Shown: one piece after another, positions 14,101-26,600 of the stretch
How the letters are laid out: every line of letters begins with the position of its first letter
How positions within the stretch are numbered: position 1 is the stretch's first letter
Source: Pipra filicauda
Lineage: Eukaryota > Chordata > Aves > Passeriformes > Pipridae
Assembly: GCF_003945595.2 (NCBI RefSeq)
Contig: NW_024104162.1
Coordinates: 2,536,877 to 2,600,876, forward strand
Length of the DNA: 64,000 bases
Direction of reading: 5' to 3'
The notes under the pieces: model-generated
Told to the model about the DNA's origin: nothing
Databases searched by the model: none
The model's input: only the letters and a program-made list of their open reading frames with translations
Program-made: the position numbers and the translations under genes

Positions 14101-15954
14101 TGAACCATGGACAGACTCTGTTGTCACGTCGCATTATCGCTCTGCTTTGCTTTGTTACCACATCCAAAGCAGTGACATACAAAGGAGAAGGCAGCACTGT
14201 CAAGTGCTCCGAGGATGGGATTGCTGAACACTGTATTTTAATAATCTCACTTGTTCACATGAGCTGAGCCAGCCGCAGCCAACGCAGGAGCAGTTGTTGG
14301 CCAACCAAAACACAGCTGTTGTAGCTCATTTTGAAGCCTACCAGCCTTTCTGCTGTCCCTTTTCAGAGATTAGGCTTAATCTTCTGTGTGCAAGGCTTAT
14401 GTCACCTTATTCAAGAGTCGTTTCACTGACAGCCTTGGAGATTTTTCCTCTTTGCCTCATCCTTTGTGGTTTTGGCAGGAAAAAGCTCTGCTAGAAATGT
14501 ACCCCAGCAAAAAGCAAAACTGTGTAAACCCCGTGTGGTTCTGCCTCACAACCAGCAGCCAGCCCGTGGCCATTCAAATGGCCTGGGAAATCAAAAGGTT
14601 TTTGAGAAAAGTGTGAGCTGCATTTTGAAATGTTCTCCAAACTAGGGGAAGCCGACCCTTTTATGTGATTTAAGCCAGTGGACACATGCCCAAAACAGAA
14701 GCTATGCTTTAAGCTTAGCTTTATTTCCATTTTTTCAGCTTTCTCCGAAACCCAGGTGAAATTAAGCCGTGGGAGGGGAGGCAGTTGTCTAATCTGTATG
14801 GATCAAAATTTCATAAAATCCTAAGTGAGTAACAGCAAAACAAAGCAGCTGAGCCTCCCCAGCCTGTCGGCCTCTCCCCGCAGCCTCATCTGTGCTGTGC
14901 AAAAGCCAAATCAAAACTATAAGTAACTCTGCTCCACTGCCAAGGAACTCATCACATTGGTTTATCCAGAAGGGCTTCTGCACCAAAGATAGCCTCAGGC
15001 ATGTGGGTTACATTTCAGGTCTGCTTTTAGAAGAAGGCTGTTCCGAGAGAAACTGCATGGCTGCCTTCAGGTCTGTGATTATTGTAAAAGCCTGGATTTG
15101 AGCTTTTTTTACTGCCTGTGTGTCACAGCACTCCTCTAATGACCACTGGTTGCTGCTTCAGTTGAATAAGTTTCCCAGATTAACCAGGAAAAAGAGAAAC
15201 CCTCCACCCTTGGTTCTTTTTCATTTTATAATTATCTCCTGTTTCTCTAACTTGCTCTTTTATCCTTACGTTTTGCTCTTGCCTGGATGTGCCCAGTGCC
15301 TTGCAATTAAAAGGAAGTGGCTCTATATAGTTCACAATCTAAGATCACATGCTGCCAACCCTTGCTCATTAGAGCAATCCCACCGGAGAGAATAAGGCTG
15401 TTTCACACCAGGTCTGCTTGCTTGGTGAAGTTTAGTAGGTTCTGACCTTAAGTTAAGTGTTTTAAAACATCAGCAAAAAGCTCTCTGACTCACTGCTAAT
15501 AATATAATTGCTAATGGGAGGAATCTCTAAAAAATAGATCCAAATATGTTTATATAACAGTCAGAAAACTTTCATTCCCAAAGGGAAGGAGCAGTTGTAC
15601 TTTCAACATCACTTGTGTTTTGGCCTGGAGGTGTCCTGTGTGCTGTGCCAAAAAGTAATAATTAAAGGGACACAGTCAACATAAAACTAAGTTTATTGAA
15701 ATTCCTTACCTGTCCTTGGCAATGCAGTAGGGTTCTCAGAGTGAAGAATTTTTTAATATAAGTTTGTTTTGCACCACTCAGACTCTTTGTTCTTTCTACA
15801 GTGCTCAGTTTCAAGTATAAAAATCTGTTTTTTCTGATTTCACTTCTAGTTTGTGTTCGATCACTCAGTGTTACTGTGCTGTATGTGTTCTGAATTTAAA
15901 AGACATCTGCTTCACTTCAGCTGGGTCCCCCACTGTCAGTCTTTGCTTCCTCCT

Positions 15955-16335
15955 GTTATGTGCATGCTAAAATATCACTGGCATGAATATGCAAGGAAAG
16001 TAAATGCAAAGCCAGCACCACAGATAATTGCCGATCCTTTTAAAGTGTCCAAGCCTCTCCCGAGGTCTTTGATGCAGAGGCTGTTAAGGAAGACAAAGAT
16101 TTTGACTGCTCTCTTTGCAGGCGACAAGAGCGAGCATCTGCAATTACTTTATGAAAGCAACCACTGGTGAGAATTACAAATCAATACACGCAATGCGCTT
16201 GGTGTATTTTATTTTAATGAAACCCTGTTTCACACAGCGTTTGGAGTTTCTCAGCTGCCTTGTTCATCCCTGGCATCCCAGGCACGGTGACAAAGGAGTG
16301 AGCCGCCTCCTCCACAGCTGGGGTCACGTGGCGCG
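15955..16335. promoter_or_regulatory. Candidate enhancer-like motif cluster
   Basis: This stretch holds two octamer-like strings (ATGCAAGG, ATGCAAAG), AT-rich homeodomain-type cores (CAATTA, AATCAATA) and a palindromic CACGTG E-box at 16325-16330. It looks more complex and less repeat-like than its surroundings, but conservation cannot be assessed here. It overlaps no recognisable exon. Confidence 0.2.
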
Positions 16336-16949
16336 TGCTTCAAGCAACCCTGCAAATTTTTTTTTTGGAGGGGTTTCCCCTGAATGGATGGTGTTGCAAG
16401 TAGTTCACTGTAAATCACAATTCACTTGGCAGCCAAGTGTTTGTGAGTGAAATTGCAAGAGATTCAAATTAAAAGAAAAAAAAAAAAAGTATTGAGTGTG
16501 GAGGGCTCTGACCCGCCGTGCCGGGCTCAGCACCACACTCATGCAGCACAACAGACTTTGGCCTGGAGCCTGCCTGCATCTGGACAGCTCAAAACTTAGC
16601 CGGAGGAATTTATATCCATCTGCACCCACGGCCCGTTACTGCTCAGGGTGCAGTTTGAGGTTAAAGCTAAACCAATCTTTTTTTCTAGGAACACTGCCCT
16701 GAGTAAGGCCTGTCTGATCCAGAAGATTTGATGTTCTCAAGAAGAAAAAGAAAAAAAAGAACAACCTTTTTTACTTCAAAGCTGTACTATTCCCCCACTT
16801 ATAGGGGTTAGAACAGAAAGGTCTTGCAGTCTCACACTGTCAATCACCGTCAATCACAGCCCAAAGGCCATCAGTGACTGCTTGTAACAACTACAGAGAG
16901 GGGGGAGAAAGACAAAAAGCAAAATACTAGCATACAGCATAAGGTCAGC

Positions 16950-17292
16950 TGGAGTAATGGATACACTTGGGAAAGTTTGGGGTGCCCGCAAGGATTGCTC
17001 AAGCTGGAATGGAGGATCTGGGTTACCACATTGTTTTCTGCCAAGGAACCAACACTTCCTCTGCAGCGGCAGCAACGAGAAGATGACCCAAACATGGACA
17101 GTGCGCACTTCCAAAGATCCAAGAGAGCGTTGGGAAATAAATTCTAGAAATATTTATGTTATATAAATGCACAATCAGGTCAAAAGCCAACAGGATGCAC
17201 TCCATAAGAGCCAGACCAGTCTGCCCAGTGTGTCTGGCAATCACTGGCTTTGAAACCCATGGATTAATGACCTCCAGAGGAACGTGTGTCGT
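16950..17292. repeat. Mosaic duplication, block 1 copy A
   Basis: This segment matches 19376-19703 at roughly 80% by eye. Shared landmarks are GATTGCTCAAGCTGG or its variant, GATGACCCAAACA, ACTTCCAAAGATCCAAGAGA, GGGAAATAAA, GGTCAAAAGCCAAC and CCCATGGATTAATGACCTCC. It ends at a 13-base C homopolymer (17293-17305). The moderate divergence suggests an old dispersed repeat, possibly an LTR fragment, or an ancient duplication. I do not recognise the family. Confidence 0.85.
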
Positions 17293-17305
17293 CCCCCCCC
17301 CCCCC
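17293..17305 (+). repeat. C13 homopolymer at duplication breakpoint
   Basis: Thirteen C residues mark the right end of block 1 copy A. Copy B has a seven-C tract at the same relative position (19704-19710), so the tract is ancestral to the two copies. Confidence 0.95.
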
Positions 17306-18431
17306 TGGATGATTTACTGTTGACTGATTTCAGCCCTACATCCTCAGATGTGGTTCCTCTCAGCTGGCTGTGATCGATGGGCCAGCACAAGTCACACAAG
17401 ACATTCATGGGAATTCGCTATATCCGTGGCACTGATGAGGGAGAGGCTGGAGAGGCTCCCGGCAGAGCAGCACTGCTGGGGATAAACACTCTTCCTCCCG
17501 AGGGCTGGGTGCTTTGCAGTAGCTGTGTTGCTCTTCTTTGGATTTTCGTTTAATTCACATCTCTTTCAGCCTCAATTTGTATTTCTTCAGAAAAACCAGT
17601 TGCTGTTTTGTTCTTCCAGGGCTCAGTAGTCACTTGGCTTCTTTCCAGCTGATGCTCCCCATGCACAGCGAGGGAAGTGTGCTCCTCTCTATTACAGCTT
17701 TTATTTATCTAGTCCTTCCCTCAAATGCAGTGAAGAGGGGTTTGTCTGCTCTGCACTGTGGAGGGGTGAGAGGGGGAGCCTGCAAAGCCCATGAGGTTCA
17801 AAGGTGAATTTAGACAAAATTACAGGCACGTGCAGGGGATGTTTTTGGGAGCACATGGTGCCTTTGTGGATCTGAGCAGATCTGGCAGCTCAGTGTGGCA
17901 TCAGCACAGCTGCTGGGGGCTCGGTCCCCCCGGATGCACTCAGGCAGTCGGGGGAAGAGGCTCCTGCTGTTTGTGGGCGGATGGGGGTTTGCAGAGCACA
18001 CTCTGCTCTTGGCTGCTCTTGAAAGACCAGCAGAACTTCCCTGCAGATAGAGGCTGCCTTTGGACTGGAAATGGCATTATTCCCTCTGTCCTTAGCAGCA
18101 CTCTGAGCAGGTTTGGATATAAACACTCCAGTTGAATAGCCTGGGCTTGAACTGCACTGGGGTTGGCCGCCTGCTGCAGTGGGCATCCTTGGGAAAGTGT
18201 AGCTTTTGGGGTTAGAGTGTTCCCATTGCAGGTAAAAAGCTCCTGCACCTCTGCAAGATGCTTCATTTCTCATGGTGCAGGTGAGCTCCCCAGGCAGAAA
18301 TGCCTCATTTGCTGAAATTGAGCCAGTTTCTCAGCCACACTTCATTTCAATGTCCAAATACAATCCAAGTAGACCAGCCTGTGTGCTGCAATGGAGAACT
18401 AAACCCCTGTGAGAGCTTGTTTGGATTGAAC
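17306..18431. other. Copy A-specific segment of mosaic duplication
   Basis: This 1.1 kb segment is absent from copy B. The part at 17750-18270 is richer in GC and open on the minus strand (17890-18273), but no protein family is recognisable. It is either sequence deleted from copy B or inserted into copy A. Confidence 0.6.
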
Positions 18432-18640
18432 TGTGGGTGTGCACAATGATAAAAACCCAGGGTATGCCCCCATGCTCATGTTTGCCTGCAGTGATAATAT
18501 AACTTTTCCCGGGGCAAATTGGAGCAAAGTGACAGGTTTACCCTTTACTCTGGAAGTGAACTGGAAATGAACTTACACTCTGAATGTGTAAGTCAAAGAA
18601 CTTGAGAGGAACAAAAAACATTGGATTAGTAGTTAAAGGT
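18432..18640. repeat. Mosaic duplication, block 2 copy A
   Basis: This block matches 19714-19943 at roughly 94% by eye, starting with TGTGGGTGTGCACAA and ending with GGATTAGTAGTTAAAGGT. Copy B has about 15 extra bases near its left end and a few more near the right. The block is clearly more similar between copies than block 1 or block 3. Confidence 0.9.
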
Positions 18641-19283
18641 GTCTTGAAGGAGATAAGCTGGCAGCAGTGAAGCTGACTTAACATTAACACCCACAGTGAA
18701 TAAGGGGCTGTAAGTTAACCATGAGGGATCATTAACTTCCGTCTCCTTTCAACCTATGGAAAATTATTTTCCTCCCATTCTCTTGAGTTTGGCCCCTTTG
18801 AAGGTGATCAAATGCAACTCAGCTTTTCAGTTCAGTGAAACCTTTTAATCCTGCCTGTGCATGAAACACTACATACCACAGTGTGGCACTTGACAGTAAA
18901 TTAAATGAACACTTCTGTATATTCCTGAACTGTGAGAGACCCTCAATAAATAAAATAAATCTGCAAATAAGGAGAATTTAGTAGAAGGCTGAATGTTTTC
19001 CCTTCCCCTCAGAGACATGGAGATCAGTGTTACTCTTACCTCTCGAGATGTAAGAGTAACATACACAGCCTGTGCATCTGTGTAAGTTCAACCAGATACC
19101 TGATCTCTCTGCAACTCTCTGTCCTTTTCCTTCAGAGCAAAACATCCTGTCTTCTGAAAACATCATGGGGAGAGCAGCTGCAGCCTGCTTGGCTGCTCCA
19201 GGCAGTCCTGCATCCCTTCCCATCTATGCACTGTGCTGCAGGAGGACTCCTCATTGCCTCCAGGCTCCTTTGCAGGTGAGCAG
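18641..19283. other. Second copy A-specific segment
   Basis: This 0.64 kb lies between blocks 2 and 3 of copy A and has no counterpart in copy B. It contains no recognised gene. Confidence 0.6.
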
Positions 19284-19363
19284 AACAGCCAGAAAACCCC
19301 CTCAGGTCCATGATACTCAGAGGGGATGGGTGTTCAGTACAAGCCAAGAGATGGTTGCTTTTG
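19284..19363. repeat. Mosaic duplication, block 3 copy A
   Basis: This block matches 19950-20024 at about 80%. Both copies share AACAGCCAGAAAACCCC, then TGGGTGTTC, CAAGCCAAGAG and end GCTTTTG. It is followed within about 15 bases by block 1 copy B. Confidence 0.8.
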
Positions 19364-19375
19364 TGTAAAGCAAGC

Positions 19376-20024
19376 TTGAATAACAGATATGTTTGAGAAA
19401 CTATGGGCTGCCCAAAAGGGTTGCTCAAGCTGGGATGGAGGATCTGAGTATTTTGTGTCTGCCAAGGAGCCAACAATTCCTCTGCAGTAGCACCAGTGAG
19501 ATGACCCAAACAAGGACAGTGCACACTTCCAAAGATCCAAGAGAGCATTGGGAAATAAATACTAGAAATACTTAGATTGAGTAAATGTTCAGCATGGTCA
19601 AAAGCCAACGGGAAGGGCTCTGCAAGAGCCAAGGCAGTCCACCCAACGTGGCTGGCAGTCACAAGCTCTGTAACCCATGGATTAATGACCTCCGGAGGAA
19701 CGTCCCCCCCTCTTGTGGGTGTGCACAAGAGAGAACTTGCTGAAATGATAAAAACCCAGGCTATGCCCCCATGCTCATGTTTGGCTGCACTGATAACATA
19801 ACTTTTCCCAGGGCAAGTTGGAGCAAAGTGACAGATTTACCCTTTACTCTGGAAGTGAACTGCAAGTGAACTTACACTCTGAATGTGTAAGTAAAACACT
19901 TGAAAGGAACAAAAAAACCCACTCTGGATTAGTAGTTAAAGGTCATCAAAACAGCCAGAAAACCCCTCCAGGTTCCTGATTCTCACATGGGTTGGGTGTT
20001 CAAGCCAAGAGCCAGCTGCTTTTG
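19376..20024. repeat. Mosaic duplication, copy B (blocks 1, 2, 3 joined)
   Basis: The second copy carries block 1 (19376-19703), block 2 (19714-19943) and block 3 (19950-20024) almost back to back. In copy A the same blocks are separated by about 1.14 kb and 0.64 kb of sequence absent here. Offsets between copies fall from about 2426 to 1303 to 666 bases. A tandem duplication of about 2.4 kb followed by two deletions in copy B explains this arithmetic; two insertions in copy A would as well. The first junction sits at a C homopolymer. No clear target-site duplication or TG...CA LTR termini were seen. Confidence 0.85.
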
Positions 20025-23000
20025 ATGGCAGCATTCCAGCTTGTGGCATGGGGCTTTCCATGTCAGTATTATTTTGGAGAGATCCTCTATTGTAACATGG
20101 AGGGGCTTTTTGTAGCATGTGTTTGAAATCATTTGTCTTCCTGCAGGATGTTGCTGCTGGTGCCTTAACAGGGTGCAGGACAGGCAGGGATCACCTGACA
20201 ACACTAAACAGCCTCAAAAAGTGATACCTGCTCTCCCTCAGAGACTGACCCTCAGCACTAAGCCCATGGCTCTCTGCACCACCTGCATTCCCAGAGGTGG
20301 GAGAGGGAAACTACTAGGATAACAAACCTGGATGTCTGTCAGAGAAACTTCTCTAGATGGACATCAGGAAGGATTAACTTTTTGGAGCAAACTACCAGGA
20401 ATCAAGTCACCTGTTTCCCTCTGCCACCGACTTGTTCTTCCATCACAGCCAAGTCAGTTCATCTTGATGTGACGATTGTAAGAACATGCCTCTGGGAGAA
20501 GTCTGTCTCATTCCTTTCTGGTAATGGCTCTGTTTACTTTCTACTTTGTCCATGTTCAGTTGATCTGGAGATATACCCTTGATGTTTGGAAGAAGGTAGT
20601 GTGGATTGGAAGTCCTTGTTAAAAGAGCCAAACAGGTGGTTTAAAATAGTAGTGAAGGTATAATTGGTTAAAGAGCCTACCAGTGGCTACTGGTAGGGTA
20701 TACTTCTCACCACATTAGCACACAGAAACATTTATGGGGCTTCTGCAAAGCTTTCAAGATTCACTGTACACTTGGCTGTGTGCTTTTTGCCATGAAGAGC
20801 TATGAATATGTCATGTTTCTCATTGCATTAACCAGTCTGGCAATGCAGTCTCTTCTGAATCAAGTATTTTTATAGTGGCATCACTAAAACCATGTTGCAG
20901 CTTGCCATGAAGAATTGAGCATCCCCTTCCTGAAGCAGAAATTTGGGGGGGAAATGCTGACACCTCATGGCCAGTGGGCTTTTCTCCTGCCTGTGCCAGC
21001 TTCAGGAAGTTCTGCAGAGTGTGTGAGCAGAGCTCTGCATTCCCAGCTGATTCCCATGGGTTTTACTCAGGACTCGTGCAATATGGTAAACTGGGAACAG
21101 AGCTTGTCACTGGGTGTGGCTTTGGGGACCGCTTGACAAGATAGTTGGGAGGATCACAGACTTGGTTAACTGTATGGATTAGAAACCACCTGGAGGGCTT
21201 TTTTTTTTGATCTGTGAAAATTTAAATTCAGCAACCAGTGTTTCCCTTGCAAGAGAGGGTGAAATTACCACCTCTTAACTCCAAGGAAAAACCTGCTTTC
21301 CCTGATTTCTTTACAATGCTTTAGGTTTTAGTGATTAACATCATCAGCCTTCATTTCTGTCTTTGTCATCACAATACTGGATTTTGTGCATATGGCAAGT
21401 GATGCAGGTATACCACCTATTGCTAAAATGGACCAGCAATTCCAGAACCAATAATTCATTTCAGCTGCTTATAGGTTTGCCAAATTGCAACTATTTGGGT
21501 TGAAACTTTGTAAACAGAGTGTCTGCTTCATGCTGATTAATTTGCTTTAGATTCTAGGAAAATGTTTCAGCTGTTCTTTGACCAAGATTAAGGAGATGTA
21601 TTATTGAATGTTGTTCTTACTACTTTCTGGGTTATGGTGGAGGTTTTTATCCCTTTTGTGAAAGAAATTCTACCACCCACATATGTTGAACTTGAAGCTT
21701 GTCGTGTCTTGGATGTGCTTTCTGGTGTCAGGCGGGGCTGCCCTGAGAGCCTGTATGAAACAAATGGTAAAATCACAGCCCATTTCATTGCCTCCTGTTA
21801 CAGTCTGTCTCCTGCATAACTTGCTTTCCCTGCTTCTGTCCTCAATTCCACCATCCAAGCTGAATAGTTTGCTGTGTCCGCTTTCTACCTCTCTTAATTG
21901 AATACACTGGGGGTTTCACATCCATTTCCCCTCTGTGTGGCAAAGCTGATCCTTGAAAATCTGTCCCAGGATGTACCTTTTTGCCCCCTCTGAAGTCATC
22001 AAATGGGCTGATTTTAGTTGACTGTATGAGTCTGGACATTCTGAATGTTACTCAGTTGTTACAACCCCTCTGGAACCAGCCACCATAATTGGGAGATGAC
22101 ATTGCCTTTCCTGCTTTCTCAATATCTTCCCTGGACAAGTTCACTCTTGTCTCAGAGAACCATTCTGGCACCTGCCTCTGTTCAGGTGTCTGTTGGCATC
22201 CTGGGAACTGGGGTTATTCAGATGCTGATTTAGTACCAAGTCCTGTACTGTTAGAAATGGCACCTGTATATGGAGAGGGTATGGACACCAATGTCCTGGG
22301 ACATGCTTGTGCTAGATGAGTTTCTTCAGATTGATGATTGATTTTACAGCCAATATTCTTGAGGGCAGGTGGGTGGAAGGCTTTTTTTGATAAGGAGAAA
22401 ACCAGATATCTGAAACTAGTAAAAGAAAACTTTTTTTCTCCCCTACTTAGTTAATATGATATTTACTGAATATCACTTAATGTGATTTAAAGCTGGTAAG
22501 AGAGACTTGGTTCAGGAGAACAGAGATACTCACATCTGTCACTGCAACTAATGGGGGCTTTTGCTGACTGCAGCCCAGAAAGTCAGGTGTATTTGCTTTC
22601 ACTGCTCTTGGATCTTTCATCAAAGTACTGTTTTTAAAACATTTGGTTCCCCAGCAGGATTTCCTGCTCTGGCTTCCATGAGATTAATTGTTTCAAAAGC
22701 TGGACTGGATGGAAAGTTGTGATGGCTAAGTCCATACAGAACTAGCATTACTTCTCCATGCATGAAAAGCTGATAATTTTAGCACTGCCATTTGTTTCTG
22801 TACAGTCTAATATTTCATTCAGCTGTTATATATTTTTACTCTATTCAGCCATTATTTAACACATTAAGGAAGAACATGAAGTGGTTTCATGCTGCTGTTG
22901 ATTGATACCTTTTCCTTTACAGTTTCCTCATAGCAATTTTTCAAGTTTCATTGTCACACTCACAAACATCAACATGAAATCACAGATCAGACTTCTCTGA

Positions 23001-23501
23001 ATGCAGGACAGGTGTTTGAGACGCTGCATTCAAGATGAGAAGATTTTGCTTTATGTCATTCACTGCCATTCCTAACCTTGGTCACAAAGACTGCGACTTA
23101 GGATTAGGTTTCTCTCTTCTGTCCTGACTGATTGCAGAATACATTTGGGAGACTCCAGCTGAAAATGGTTTTCTTTTCTTGGCTTCTGTATAGTCCAATT
23201 AAGATTTCATTGGAAAACTAGTTAAACATGTCTCTTCTTCAGCTAAAGCTGTAGCAACCACATAACTATAAATTCCTGTGTAGTCAGGCAGTAGCTCACG
23301 AGACCCATGGAGTCATGCCCACTTTGTCAAGCTTTAGATATCTTCAGAGGAGGCTCTGGAAAGCCAGCATTCGTCTTGACTGCATACTTGGCTGGTTTAG
23401 CACCATGAATCTCTGCTGGACTCTGCAGGAATAGTTTGGCTGGCTACAAAACAACTAGCAGAGAAAATACAGCTAAGGGAGCAGAATAGGAGAGGACAAT
23501 A
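20025..23501. other. Upstream non-coding sequence, nothing recognised
   Basis: Unique-looking sequence with short chance frames only. No repeat family or exon is recognised. Confidence 0.6.
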
Positions 23502-23600
23502 GTCATGGTTTAACCTGGCAGGCAGTTAAACACCACACAGCTGCTTAGACACACACACACCGACGCACACACAGAGGACTGGGAATAAAAGGTGCAGGAC
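23502..23600 (+). mobile_element. Degraded avian ERV LTR-like fragment
   Basis: The string GTCATGGTTTAACCTGGCAG, followed by CAGTTAAACACCACACAGCTGCTT, resembles a family of bird ERVL-type repeats I recall (TGGTTTAACCCCAGC...CTAAGCACCACGCAGCCGCT). A weaker similarity continues past a CA-rich patch into GGGAATAAAAGGT. Only about 100 bases remain and no retroviral coding sequence is adjacent. The family assignment is from memory. Confidence 0.5.
23549..23574. repeat. Short CA-rich microsatellite
   Basis: An impure CA run interrupted by CGACG, lying inside the LTR-like fragment. Confidence 0.85.
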
Positions 23601-26600
23601 TACAGTAAAGCCATATATACTGCACTGCAGTGTGGATGAGAATTAACTGTCAGAATAACAGACCTTTATTACATTTTCTCCCCAATTCCTAATCTTTTCC
23701 TTGCATGGAGCCAGAGTTTATATGCTGGGCCAGCCATATTTCTAGATAATGTATAACCATGATCCCCTCTCACTGATTGTCTTACAGCTCAGTTTCAGCT
23801 GCTTTGCTGGGCAGCACGAAGCTTTTCCACATGGTCTGTGGACATCATTAAAAAGTGACATGAACTCAGTGCTTTCAGCCCAGAGGGATTTGACCCCCCT
23901 TTAGCAGAAAGCTGAGGCACAGCAGCAGCCCCAGCTCTCACCAGCTTCATGGTGCAAAGGGGAGCTCTGAACAGGGAGCTTCAGCCTGCACACTCCATGC
24001 AAGCTTGGAAGAGAGCCATGTTGCAGTACAGCACAGATTTACATTTCATTCAGATCATGTTCTTTTCTGCCACCCCTGCAATTTGAGCAGCAGTTTTTTA
24101 TTTCCTCACTAATTATTAGGTATTCCTAGTCTTTCTTTGTTAAAACCAGGAGGCTGGGGGTGGCTTTAGTCCCCCATGCCACATTTGGAAGATCCCTCTG
24201 AAGGACTAGAGGACTGCAGTATGGCATTGGCCAGGGGCATTTCAGGGCATAAGCCACAGAGAGGCTGACTGTAGCACTTTGTTCAAGCTCCTCCGCTCCA
24301 TTAGCTCCAGGATGCCAAATGGAAGTAAAACAGAGTGAGCTTCAGTGCAGTTCTAATTGCTTCAGGTTTTAAACTTCACAACATATGCCTGAGCTATCTT
24401 GTACTGTGTCCAGCTGGTGTTTTCTGAACATGCCCCCACCGAAAGAGATAATCGTGTTTTGTTTCATTTATGAAGTTTAAAAAGCAATTTAAGGCTGCCC
24501 AGTCCACTGAATTGAACCTCTGCACAGTAGCATATTCAGTTTCTGCTGTAACCTGTTACTGCTGCTTTTAGCTGTAACCACAGAAATAACAGCCAAAAAA
24601 AAAAAAAACAACACCCTGCTTGCTTCATTTTAATTTTTTTTCCAGTGACACTGGCTCCACTGTTCATTGGAAAGAGAGTTTGGGCAAGGCATATGACTGT
24701 GCTTTCTTCCTCGGCTGAGAGAGCCATTGGAATTCTCTCTGGCTTTGCTGAAATCACACTACTGCTGAAAACATCTGTAGAAATGAATTAGTTTTTCTCT
24801 CCCTCTCTTCCTGATGGTAAACTTCAGAGAAGGTCAGGTTCATGGGTGTTTCTGTGGATTTGTGGAGTTGGAGAATGAAATACCTCTGTGGAAAAGAGTA
24901 GAGCCTGTCTCATTGTAAACAGCTGGAAATACATCAACCTCTTAAAAAGTACACGAGTCAGCTGCCATCAATATATAGGTTTGGTAGCAGTCAGGCTGTT
25001 CTTGAACATTTTCAGCAGTACGAGCCTTACAAACCAAGTGCTCTGAGAGGAAGTCTGGCCATGCCCTGAGCAGTGCAGAGCACCGGTAACTCAACCAGCC
25101 AGACTATTTGTGCCTAAAGTGAAGGTCACCTTGTAGGTCATGTTGGTACCCCCTCCAGGGTCACCCATAGTAGAGGCAGCCATATTCTCACTGGGCTGCA
25201 ACTAAGAACATTTGAAAACTAAGATTGGGACTCACAGGTTAAAGTTCCTGGGAGCATATGGTACAGAAACTCATGAATCATCGCTCCAGGGCCAACATCT
25301 GCAAGAAGAGTCTAAGGCATTACCTGCAAACCTTTGATCTAAGTGGTTTGGGCTGCTGACTGCAGGGCTACTTGGGCTGGTTTTCCCTAACTAATTGTGG
25401 CAGTAATAAGAGCTCCAGCTGCAAATCCAATGCCCTGTTCCCTTCTGTCTATCTTGGGCACTGGAGTGAAGTCCTTGTTTGAAAGATTTCTTTATGAAAG
25501 AGAGAAGCCAGCTGTCTTGGCTTTCTCTGCAGTGGCTCAGAGATTTGGAATGAGCTTTCTCCACTCCATACTAAGCTGATTTGGTACCTTTCCAGGACCA
25601 AACTTTTTGCAAAAGACATCTCTGGATAGAGTTTCTGGTGGAGGAAGACACCACACCTCCTTGATACGCCTCCTAGACATTATGGGACAGTGGCTGTCTG
25701 AATTTAGCAGTGCTGGAGTTTCCTAATGCAGATATAATTAAATTAGGGCACCCAGAGGATTGGAGAAAAGCTTTTATTATTTTTAGTCTAAATAAAAATA
25801 GTATCTCAGGCTTCCTAGAATAGTGAAAACACAGAGTGTCATGAACGAGTGCTGGACTGAGAATATTTATATGCCTTTTCAGCCAGGGTTTTCATGAAAT
25901 AGAAGCTCTTTGAATTGGGTTTGACCAGCCCTGTCATGTCCAGGCATATGCAATTACTTCTTTATGCCTAAAATTGCAGTAACAAACCTGGGTTTGACTT
26001 TGTGGCAGTATGTGCAGGGTACAGTCTCACAAATGGTATTTAGATGGTGATGATTATTTTAATCATACCTCCTTCAGTAAACAAGAAACTCTGTTTTAAT
26101 CACAAGGCAATGTTTCAGCAGTTCTAAAGAGATTTAGGAACCCAAAAACTCATCTAGACATGGTCAATGAGGGCAGCACCTAAGCCACATGTTTTCTTTG
26201 AAAATGTCATTTTATACAGTTGTCTTTTTTCATTTTCCTCTTTCCCCAGGGCCAGGCTGCATCACTGTAGAAAGTTTCAGCAATGTCACTATTTCTGGAT
26301 GATCTGGTTATGCTGTCAGGACATGGGGTGCTGAGGGGAGAAGGGACAGACCTTCCCAAGTTTCTCTGAGGCGAGAGGGACAGGAACAAATGGGACTTCT
26401 GTCCCTGACTACAACACAAGGTTTTAAGGAGAAAGAAATTTCTCAGCTTGTTCATTCTCTCGTTTAAGAGACTTTTACAGTACTGCTCTAACCACTACTG
26501 GCAATTTATGTTGTAATTTACAGAGTAGGGTTTTTTCCCTTCCTTTTGCATTTGGAGCCACTTCAGATGGCTGTGTGCATCACAGCAGCATGAACGTGCA

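Larger units (their letters stand above)
6646..16949. other. Upstream non-coding sequence with simple repeats
   Basis: No coding exon is recognised. The stretch contains the G13 run, the AT microsatellite and the motif cluster near 16 kb. The remaining sequence is unique-looking AT-rich DNA in which short frames occur on both strands at the density expected by chance. Confidence 0.6.
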
